A stretch of DNA of 64,000 nt from Pseudomonas sp. G2-4 (GTDB lineage: Bacteria > Pseudomonadota > Gammaproteobacteria > Pseudomonadales > Pseudomonadaceae): the NCBI RefSeq assembly GCF_030064125.1, contig NZ_CP125957.1, positions 3,100,001-3,164,000 of the forward strand, given 5' to 3'. Every line of letters starts with the position of its first letter. The first letter of the stretch is position 1. The notes beneath the pieces are model-generated. The model searched no databases. It saw only the letters and a list, made by a program, of their open reading frames with translations, and had not been told where the DNA came from. Position numbers and translations under genes: made by a program. Of this stretch, positions 57,823-64,000 are shown in pieces.

Positions 57823-60345
57823 ATGCACCACCGCACAAGCACTGTCGGGCTCGTCGGTTTCACGTTTACCGCGTTGGCAATGGCCGTTGCCAGCGAGCGA
57901 CTGAGCGCCGCCGAGCAGGCTGCCACTGAGCACGTCGAGGTGGTCGGCCAGGCCGCCAGCATCGACCAGGCCCTCAAGGAACAGCGCAGCGCCGATAGCA
58001 TCAAAAGCGTGGTGCACGCTGACGGCGTGGCGCAATTGCCCGACGAAAACGTCGCCGAAGCGGTACAGCGCCTGCCGGGTGTCAGCGTCGAGCGCGACCA
58101 GGGTGAAGGCCGTTTTGTCAGCGTTCGGGGCCTGGGGCCAGACCTCAACAGCGTGACCATCAACGGCACCCTGGTGCCGGCCCCGGAGAGCGAACGTCGG
58201 GCCGTCGCCCTGGACGTGCTGCCCTCGGAGTTGGTGCAGTCGCTGTCGGTGATCAAGACCCTGACACCGGACATGGACGCCAACTCCCTGGGCGGCACGG
58301 TGGACGTGAAAAGCCTCTCGGCCTTCGACCACAAGGGCCTGTTCTACACCGGCAGCAGCGAAGCCAGTTACGACAAGAACACCGGCCAGACCAGTCCCAA
58401 ATTCTCGGGCGCCATCAGCGACCGCTTCAGTCTCGGCGACGGCATCGACAACTTTGGCGTAGCCGCCGCGTTGAGCTGGCAGAAGCGCGACTTCGGCTCG
58501 GACAACGTCGAAACCGGCGGTGCCTGGGATTTCGAGCAAGGCTCACGCCTCGAAGAGTTCGAACAGCGCGATTACGACATCCGTCGCGAGCGCGCCGGTG
58601 GCGGGTTGAACTTCGACTACAAGCCTGACGATTTCAGCAGCTATTACCTGCGCACGCTGTACAGCCGCTACAAGGACAGCGAAACCCGCAACGCCGCCAG
58701 CATTGCCTTCGATGACCCGCAAGCAGCCGGTGAGTTGGGGGATGCCGAGAGCGAGCGCAAACTCAAACAACGTGAAGAAACCCAGGAAATCCAATCCTAT
58801 GTGCTCGGCGGCGAACGCATGTTCGGGCTCTGGACGCTCAGTGGCCAGGGCGGCTACAGCCAATCGAGCGAAGACAGCCCCGGCCACATCGCCGGTGCCA
58901 CCTTCGAGGGCATCGACGGTTTCAACGGCGGTTTCTACGACAACGACAAGCCGCGGCCGATCATCGGCTCGGGGTTCTACGACCCGGCCAACTTCAGCCT
59001 CGACAAGGTGGATTGGGAAGAGCAGAAGACCACCGACACCGAGAAAAACCTGCGCCTGGACCTGGCCCGGGACTATGACGTCAGCGGCTATGCCTCCCAG
59101 GTCAAATTCGGCGGAAAAGTCAGCCGACGCGATAAGGACAATGACCTCAATGCCTGGGTTTACGAGGACTTCGACGACTTGGGCTTCACCGATGAGCAGC
59201 TCAACCTCGGGCAGTTCCAGAAGGGCAATGTCGATTATCGACTCGGGCGATTCGGCCCTGGTATCAGCGCCGATGCGATCAAACAGTTGCTTGGTGGCCT
59301 CAATCGCGATGACTTTTTTGACCCGCAAGAGTCGCGGGTCAACGACTTTACGATGAGCGAGGACATCAATGCCGCTTACCTGATGAACACTGTCGACATC
59401 GACGATTGGCGTTTCATCGCCGGCATGCGCTATGAAGGCACCGAGTTCGACGCCAAGGGGACCGGGGCTACCGATGGTGTGTTCACCGACACCGAGACCC
59501 GCCGCAAGTACCATCACTGGCTGCCGGGCCTGCATGTGCGCTACCAACTGGACAAAAGCACCCAGGTGCGCGCGGCCTGGACCAAATCCGTGGTGCGCCC
59601 GACTTTCGGGCAACTGGCGCCGGGTTTTGTCATCGACGATGACGAAGCGACCTTCGGTAATCCGCAGCTCAAGCCGCTGGAGTCGAGCAACCTGGACCTG
59701 GGCATCGAGCATTTCATGGGGCACGCCGGCACCGTCTCGGCCTTCGTGTTCTACAAGGACATCCAGAACTTCGTCTACAACACCGACCTGGCGGGTACAG
59801 GTGCCTGGACCGATTTCGCCGAAGCCCATAGTTATGCCAACGGCGACAGCGCCAAGCTCTATGGCCTGGAGTTGGCCTACTCACAAAAATTCGACTGGTT
59901 GCCGGCGCCCTGGAATGGGGTGCTGCTGGGCGCCAACGCCACCTTCAGCCGCTCGGATGCCGAGATCGAAGGCTTTGACCAGGCTAGCGGCACTCAGCGC
60001 AAACGCAGCATCGACCTGCCGAATCAGTCGGACACCGTGGGCAACCTGATGCTGGGTTGGGAAGACGACAAGTTGAGCCTGCGCCTGTCGGCCAACTACA
60101 AGTCGGCTTACCTCTACGAACTGGCGTCCATCAGCGACCGAGGTCATGACCTGCACGTCGACGCCCAGACCTTCGTCGACTTCAGTGCCCGCTATTCGTT
60201 GACCAAAAACCTGCAAGTCAGCCTGGAGGCGCAGAACCTCACTGACGAGCCGTATTTCGTCTACACCGGCCATCGCTCCTATAACGGCCAGTACGAAGAG
60301 TACGGCCCGACCTACAAGCTGGGCCTGACCTTCACCCATTTCTAG
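57823..60345 (+). CDS. TonB-dependent outer membrane receptor of the phytate operon
   Basis: An 840-residue TonB-dependent receptor. A signal peptide (to about residue 29) is followed by a probable TonB box (EHVEVVG), the plug (IKSVVHADGVAQLPDENVAEAVQRLPGVSVERDQGEGRFVSVRGLGPDLNSVTING) and a 22-strand barrel ending in THF. The EAVQRLPGVxxxR-G-GRxxxVRG pattern is that of the large receptor group used for carbohydrates and other non-siderophore substrates. There is no N-terminal signalling domain. GGGGGAGGA precedes the ATG. Phytase, ExbB, ExbD and TonB genes follow, so the substrate is probably phytate or a phytate product (inference). Confidence 0.9.
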   Translation: MHHRTSTVGLVGFTFTALAMAVASERLSAAEQAATEHVEVVGQAASIDQALKEQRSADSIKSVVHADGVAQLPDENVAEAVQRLPGVSVERDQGEGRFVSVRGLGPDLNSVTINGTLVPAPESERRAVALDVLPSELVQSLSVIKTLTPDMDANSLGGTVDVKSLSAFDHKGLFYTGSSEASYDKNTGQTSPKFSGAISDRFSLGDGIDNFGVAAALSWQKRDFGSDNVETGGAWDFEQGSRLEEFEQRDYDIRRERAGGGLNFDYKPDDFSSYYLRTLYSRYKDSETRNAASIAFDDPQAAGELGDAESERKLKQREETQEIQSYVLGGERMFGLWTLSGQGGYSQSSEDSPGHIAGATFEGIDGFNGGFYDNDKPRPIIGSGFYDPANFSLDKVDWEEQKTTDTEKNLRLDLARDYDVSGYASQVKFGGKVSRRDKDNDLNAWVYEDFDDLGFTDEQLNLGQFQKGNVDYRLGRFGPGISADAIKQLLGGLNRDDFFDPQESRVNDFTMSEDINAAYLMNTVDIDDWRFIAGMRYEGTEFDAKGTGATDGVFTDTETRRKYHHWLPGLHVRYQLDKSTQVRAAWTKSVVRPTFGQLAPGFVIDDDEATFGNPQLKPLESSNLDLGIEHFMGHAGTVSAFVFYKDIQNFVYNTDLAGTGAWTDFAEAHSYANGDSAKLYGLELAYSQKFDWLPAPWNGVLLGANATFSRSDAEIEGFDQASGTQRKRSIDLPNQSDTVGNLMLGWEDDKLSLRLSANYKSAYLYELASISDRGHDLHVDAQTFVDFSARYSLTKNLQVSLEAQNLTDEPYFVYTGHRSYNGQYEEYGPTYKLGLTFTHF

Positions 60346-60400
60346 GTTCCGGTGCCCTACAAACCTGTTTGAACCCGGCTCAATGACAAGGATTCTCCGA

Positions 60401-62326
60401 TTGAACACGATGTTGTTTTCACCCAGACATTGTCTGCTGGCAATGCTGATCAGCCTGGCGGCAGGCTCCGCCCTGGCGGCCCCGTCCAGTCCCGAACTGA
60501 AGCTGCAGCCCTGGGCGCTGGCCGAGGGTCTTACAGTCGACGCACTGGCGTTCCTGCCCGGCCATCAAACCAGCGAACGCTTGGCCGCCAGTGGCGAAGG
60601 CCTGCTCTTGCTCGACGCCCAAGGCCGCGAACTGGCACGCCTGGAGGGCAGTTTCGAAGGCCTGGACAGTCGGGCCCTCGGTGAGAAGGTACTGGTCGCC
60701 AGCCTCGACAGCGCCCGCCAGCAAGCCATGCTCGTCAGCCTTGATCCTCGGAACCGCCAGTGGGGTGCGCCGGTGTACCTGCCCACGCGGGATTTCCCCG
60801 TCAACGGCCTGTGCCTGTACCGCGATGAAGCGAGCAACCTGTTTGTGTTTCTGATAGGTGAAGAGGGCAAGGGCGAGCAGTGGCTGGTGGGCACTGGCGA
60901 ACGCCTGAGCGGCACCGCGCAACAGGTGCGCGGCCTGCCATTGCCACCTGACGCCAAGGTCTGCCAGGTGCAGGACGAGGCCAATCAATTGTTCGTCAAC
61001 GAAGAACGAGTGGGTTGGTGGGCCTATCCGGCATCTGCCGAAGCCGATGCGGTTCGTGTTCCCGTGGCGATGCGCAAACCGTTCGGTGACATCCAACAAT
61101 CCGCCGGTGCCATGGCCGTACTGCCGGGAGGCATGCTGGGCCTGGACCCGGCGGCGGCGCAGTTGCATCTGTATCAGAGCAAGGGTGAGGGTTGGACCTC
61201 AAAGGCCCGTTTGCTGTTACCGGACCTGAAGGAGCCGGAAAACCTTGCGGTACGCCCGACCCATACCGGCATTGAAGTGCTGCTGCGCGACGATGCGAAC
61301 GGGCGCCTGTACCAGGGGGAAATCAATTGGCAGCCTAAACCTGTACCGCTGGCGCCCGTCCTGCCCAGTGTTACCGCGATCGTCCAAAGCGAACCGGTGG
61401 CACGCCAGGGTGACGCCGCGGATGACCCGGCTATCTGGATTCATCCCACGACGCCCGCCCTGAGTCGGGTGCTGGGTACCAACAAGAAGCAAGGCCTGCT
61501 GGTTTATGACCTGCACGGCAAGCTGCTGCAGGAGTTGCCGGTAGGGCGTCTGAATAACGTCGATGTGCGGGCGAACTTCAAGTTGGGTGAGCGCACGGTG
61601 GATCTGGCGGCGGCCAGCAACCGTGACCGCAACAGCCTCAGCCTGTTCAGCATTGACCGCACCAGCGGCGAGCTGCGCGAAGCCGGCGAGATCCCCACCT
61701 CGCTCAAGGAAATCTACGGCATCTGCCTGTTCCAGCCCAACGAAGGCGAACTGTATGCCTTCGCCAACGGCAAGGACGGTCGCTATTTGCAGTACCGGCT
61801 CAGCGCACCGGATGGTGTGGTGAAAGGTGAACTGGTGCGCCAGTTCAGCGTCGCCAGCCAACCCGAAGGTTGTGTCGCCGATGAGCCGCGCCAGCGTTTG
61901 TTTCTGGGTGAGGAAGACGTCGGTGTCTGGGCGGTGGATGCCCGGGCTGACCAGCCAGCGACATTGAGCAGCGTGATCAAGGTTGGCCCAGCGTTGCACG
62001 CTGACGTCGAGGGCATCGCCCTGTATCAGGGGAGCGGCGGCGATTACCTGGTGATCTCCAGCCAGGGCAACGACAGTTACCTGGTGCTCGACGCCGAGCC
62101 ACCGTATGCCATACGTGGCGCTTTTCGAGTGGGCTTGAACGCCGCCGCAGGCATTGACGGCGCCTCGGAAACCGATGGCCTGGAAGTCACCTCGGTGAAT
62201 CTGGGCGGGCCTTGGAACCAAGGGATGCTAGTGGTCCAGGACGGACGCAAGCGTATGCCCGAGCAAACCCAGAATTTCAAGTTCGTGCCCTGGGCCGAGG
62301 TGGCAAAAGCGCTGCGCCTGCCTTGA
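60401..62326 (+). CDS. Beta-propeller phytase (3-phytase) with duplicated domain
   Basis: A 641-residue exported phytase that releases phosphate from inositol hexakisphosphate with calcium. The C-terminal half (from about residue 320) is a full beta-propeller phytase: DDPAIWIHPTTPALSRVLGTNKKQGLLVYDL (Asp341 onward), NNVDVRANF, AASNRDRNSLSLF, EIYGICLF, PEGCVADEPRQRLFLGEEDVGVW and DVEGIALY. The first half is a diverged second propeller with the same spacing of motifs (FPVNGLCLYRDE, KVCQVQDEANQLFVNEERVGWWAY) but without the full set of calcium residues. A TTG at 60401 is used because AAGGA lies 8 nt before it; ATGs at 60383 and 60410 are in frame. The signal peptide ends at GSALA. Confidence 0.9.
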   Translation: MNTMLFSPRHCLLAMLISLAAGSALAAPSSPELKLQPWALAEGLTVDALAFLPGHQTSERLAASGEGLLLLDAQGRELARLEGSFEGLDSRALGEKVLVASLDSARQQAMLVSLDPRNRQWGAPVYLPTRDFPVNGLCLYRDEASNLFVFLIGEEGKGEQWLVGTGERLSGTAQQVRGLPLPPDAKVCQVQDEANQLFVNEERVGWWAYPASAEADAVRVPVAMRKPFGDIQQSAGAMAVLPGGMLGLDPAAAQLHLYQSKGEGWTSKARLLLPDLKEPENLAVRPTHTGIEVLLRDDANGRLYQGEINWQPKPVPLAPVLPSVTAIVQSEPVARQGDAADDPAIWIHPTTPALSRVLGTNKKQGLLVYDLHGKLLQELPVGRLNNVDVRANFKLGERTVDLAAASNRDRNSLSLFSIDRTSGELREAGEIPTSLKEIYGICLFQPNEGELYAFANGKDGRYLQYRLSAPDGVVKGELVRQFSVASQPEGCVADEPRQRLFLGEEDVGVWAVDARADQPATLSSVIKVGPALHADVEGIALYQGSGGDYLVISSQGNDSYLVLDAEPPYAIRGAFRVGLNAAAGIDGASETDGLEVTSVNLGGPWNQGMLVVQDGRKRMPEQTQNFKFVPWAEVAKALRLP

Positions 62327-62390
62327 GCAACGTTGTCATCAACCGGTCACGAACATTTCATCGAATAGCGGCCAGACAGGAGTTCTACCC

Positions 62391-63098
62391 ATGCAAGCCA
62401 CTTTGGAACACATGACGATCTGGGGCCTGATCAGTGACGCGAGTCTGCTGGTCAAGGCGGTCATGCTCACGCTGTTGTTGGCCTCGCTGCTGAGTTGGTA
62501 CCTCATCATCCAGCGCGGCGCTGTGTTGCAGCGTAACGAGCGACAGTTCAAGGGGTTCATCCAGCGCTTTCGCAGCGCTCAGGATCTGTTGCCGCTGTAC
62601 CGGGACACTGCCCAGGCTCGGGAAGAGGACGGCGGAGTTACGCCGATTTTCCAGGCAGGGGTATTGGCCTTCACTCAACTCAACCAGCCTTCGAGCACAC
62701 CACAAGTGGTGCTTGAGGGTGTCGAGCGTTCGCTGCAGGTGGCAATCAGCGAACAGGAAGTGCAGCTGGAAAAAGGCCTGCAGTTTCTCGCCACCGTCGG
62801 CTCAGTGAGCCCTTACATCGGTTTGTTCGGCACCGTCTGGGGGATCATGAATGCTTTTATCGGCTTGTCCCAAGTGCAACAGGCCAGCCTTTCCACCGTT
62901 GCTCCGGGCATCGCCGAAGCCTTGATCGCCACGGCCATCGGCCTGTTCGCCGCGATCCCGGCGGTGATTGCCTACAACCGTTTTGCCGCCCGCGGCCAGA
63001 CGTTGTTGACCCGTTACTACGCCTTCGGCAACGAATTTCAGGCCCGCCTGCACCACAAGCTGCACGGTACCCCGGTGAACCTGGCCGCGGCCGCTTGA
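62391..63098 (+). CDS. exbB: ExbB/TolQ-type proton channel subunit
   Basis: A 235-residue membrane protein of the MotA/TolQ/ExbB family with three helices (about residues 17-40, 128-150 and 168-190). The second and third helices hold LFGTVWGIMNAF and the polar channel residues in APGIAEALIATAIGLFAAIPAVIAYN. It energises TonB with ExbD. AGGAG lies before the ATG. The place in the operon implies service to the receptor encoded before it. Confidence 0.92.
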   Translation: MQATLEHMTIWGLISDASLLVKAVMLTLLLASLLSWYLIIQRGAVLQRNERQFKGFIQRFRSAQDLLPLYRDTAQAREEDGGVTPIFQAGVLAFTQLNQPSSTPQVVLEGVERSLQVAISEQEVQLEKGLQFLATVGSVSPYIGLFGTVWGIMNAFIGLSQVQQASLSTVAPGIAEALIATAIGLFAAIPAVIAYNRFAARGQTLLTRYYAFGNEFQARLHHKLHGTPVNLAAAA

Positions 63099-63111
63099 AA
63101 GGAGAGGGCAG

Positions 63112-63558
63112 ATGTTAGTCAAACCACAACGCAAGCACGGACCCAAGGCCGAAATGAACGTAGTGCCCTACATCGACGTCATGTTGGTGCTGCTGGTGAT
63201 ATTCATGGTCACCGCACCGATGCTGACCCAGGGCGTGAAGATCGAACTGCCCAAGGTCGCCAGCGAGGCCCTGGCCAATGACAGCCACCAGCAAATTCTG
63301 ACCTTGTCAGTGAAGGCTGAGGGTGGCTACTACTGGAACCTTGGTGGCGAGCTGGACACCCGCAACCAGACCGACAGTGCCGTGGACCTGGACCAGATGC
63401 GCATCAAAGTGGCGCAGGTCATCGCCGAGCGCAGCGACACCCAGGTGTATATCCGTGCCGACGATCACGCCGACTACGGCCGAGTCGTCGCGGCCATGGC
63501 CGCCTTGCAGCAGGGCGGCGTGAGCAACTTGGGACTGGTGACCGAGGCACCGCAATGA
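63112..63558 (+). CDS. exbD: ExbD/TolR-type subunit
   Basis: A 148-residue protein with a single membrane helix (about residues 17-40) that carries the essential aspartate in MNVVPYIDVMLVLLVIFMV, and a periplasmic domain ending in VVAAMAALQQGGVSNLGLVTEAP. The length and the periplasmic segment are close to TolR/ExbD. AAGGAGAGG precedes the ATG. Its stop overlaps the next ATG (ATGA). Confidence 0.92.
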   Translation: MLVKPQRKHGPKAEMNVVPYIDVMLVLLVIFMVTAPMLTQGVKIELPKVASEALANDSHQQILTLSVKAEGGYYWNLGGELDTRNQTDSAVDLDQMRIKVAQVIAERSDTQVYIRADDHADYGRVVAAMAALQQGGVSNLGLVTEAPQ

Positions 63559-64000
63559 CGGCGATGATCATGCACAGTCCCACCGTGCACTTTCCCGCGT
63601 TGGCGCGCCATGGCGTTTGGAGAAACAGCCTAGCGGCAGGGCTCGCCGTGGCCTTGCACGCGGGGGTGGTTGGGTTGCTGGTGTGGGGCTGGACCGTGGA
63701 GAAACCAGCTGCCCAGGCGCCTCGGGTGCTGCATACGCAGCTGGTGATGTTGCCTGCGTCACCGGCACCCGAAGCCCCAGCACCGGCCCCGATTGCAGCG
63801 CCACCGGTGGAGTCCGCCCCGGTGCCGGTTGAAATGCCCCACCCTGCAGCAGCCAAACCCGTCGTGGATCCGAGTGTCCAGGCGCAAAGACTGGAACAGG
63901 CGACCCTGGCCCGCAAGCGGGTCGAGGATCAGAAACGCGAGCAACAAGCCCAACAGCAACGTGAACGCCAGGAGCAGGAACGGCGTCAGCACGAAGCCGA
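63555..64000 (+). CDS. tonB: TonB/TolA-like energy transducer, partial (C-terminus off window)
   Basis: The first 148 residues of an energy transducer are seen. A cytoplasmic tail of about 24 residues is followed by a membrane helix (SLAAGLAVALHAGVVGLLVWGW) with the SxxxH pattern of TonB (Ser and His in the helix). A Pro/Ala-rich stretch (SPAPEAPAPAPIAAPP) and then a charged Gln/Glu/Arg-rich coiled coil follow, more like TolA than a classical TonB. It is coupled to exbD by an ATGA overlap; an ATG 9 nt later is also in frame. The C-terminal TonB domain is beyond the window. Confidence 0.85.
   Translation, partial: MTAMIMHSPTVHFPALARHGVWRNSLAAGLAVALHAGVVGLLVWGWTVEKPAAQAPRVLHTQLVMLPASPAPEAPAPAPIAAPPVESAPVPVEMPHPAAAKPVVDPSVQAQRLEQATLARKRVEDQKREQQAQQQRERQEQERRQHEA

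Overview
The window is GC-rich, densely coded DNA of a Pseudomonas of the P. fluorescens complex (inference). Three things point there: a complete ped/erc-type quinoprotein alcohol oxidation locus in the gene order familiar from Pseudomonas, two families of the short inverted REP/REPIN repeats typical of the group (about 15 copies), and a chromosomal complement of soil and rhizosphere catabolic genes. No rRNA, tRNA, CRISPR array, prophage or insertion sequence was seen.

Layout. 1-16.4 kb: periplasmic PQQ-dependent alcohol oxidation. It has a solute-binding protein (partial), the sensor kinase/response regulator pair PedS2/PedR2, a pentapeptide-repeat protein, the Ca-type dehydrogenase PedE, cytochrome c PedF, binding protein PedG, a SoxYZ-like carrier, a metallo-beta-lactamase-fold hydrolase, the lanthanide-type dehydrogenase PedH, aldehyde dehydrogenase PedI, an orphan 23-residue PqqA, the iron alcohol dehydrogenase ErcA and the hybrid kinase ErcS. 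16.8-18.4 kb: malate:quinone oxidoreductase. 18.5-28.6 kb: a long palindromic element, an Rrf2 regulator with a thioredoxin-reductase-like flavoprotein, a DUF1446/AtuA-like/CitMHS operon with a divergent LysR gene, a CAP-domain protein, a sorbitol-dehydrogenase-like SDR with a divergent AraC activator, and an MFS transporter. 28.9-38.7 kb: lignin-monomer catabolism, with an OprD porin, a MarR regulator, ech-vdh-fcs (ferulate to vanillate) and vanR/vanAB (vanillate to protocatechuate). 38.8-41 kb: a HbpS/GlcG-like protein, an AraC regulator and a LysE exporter. 41.1-46.2 kb: a 1,698-residue leucine-rich-repeat toxin-like protein. 46.2-51.1 kb: an rRNA-type methyltransferase, two divergent L,D-transpeptidase-fold proteins, and a quinone reductase with a TetR regulator. 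51.4-54.7 kb: nirBD assimilatory nitrite reductase. 54.8-57.4 kb: a CBS protein, an AraC regulator and a degenerate GGDEF membrane protein. 57.7-64 kb: a phytate-type phosphorus acquisition operon (TonB-dependent receptor, beta-propeller phytase, ExbB, ExbD, TonB; runs off the window).

How it fits together. The ped genes oxidise alcohols and aldehydes in the periplasm and pass electrons to a c-type cytochrome. The ech-vdh-fcs and vanAB genes would take phenylpropanoid acids such as ferulate, which can arise from such alcohols, to protocatechuate. The phytase operon would release and import phosphate-containing compounds typical of plant material. Together they suggest a plant-associated lifestyle (inference).

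Most notable signals: a PhoB box directly in front of a dedicated TonB-phytase operon; a nirB leader with a sigma54 promoter, two A1/G4 hexaloop hairpins and an overlapping terminator (NasT-type attenuation); two DNA motifs shared by the pedE and pedH promoters; operators for the vanillate and ferulate genes; repeated CA (Crc/Hfq) motifs before catabolic genes; and the large LRR protein, whose C-terminal part has no cysteine and so cannot be a classical NEL ubiquitin ligase.
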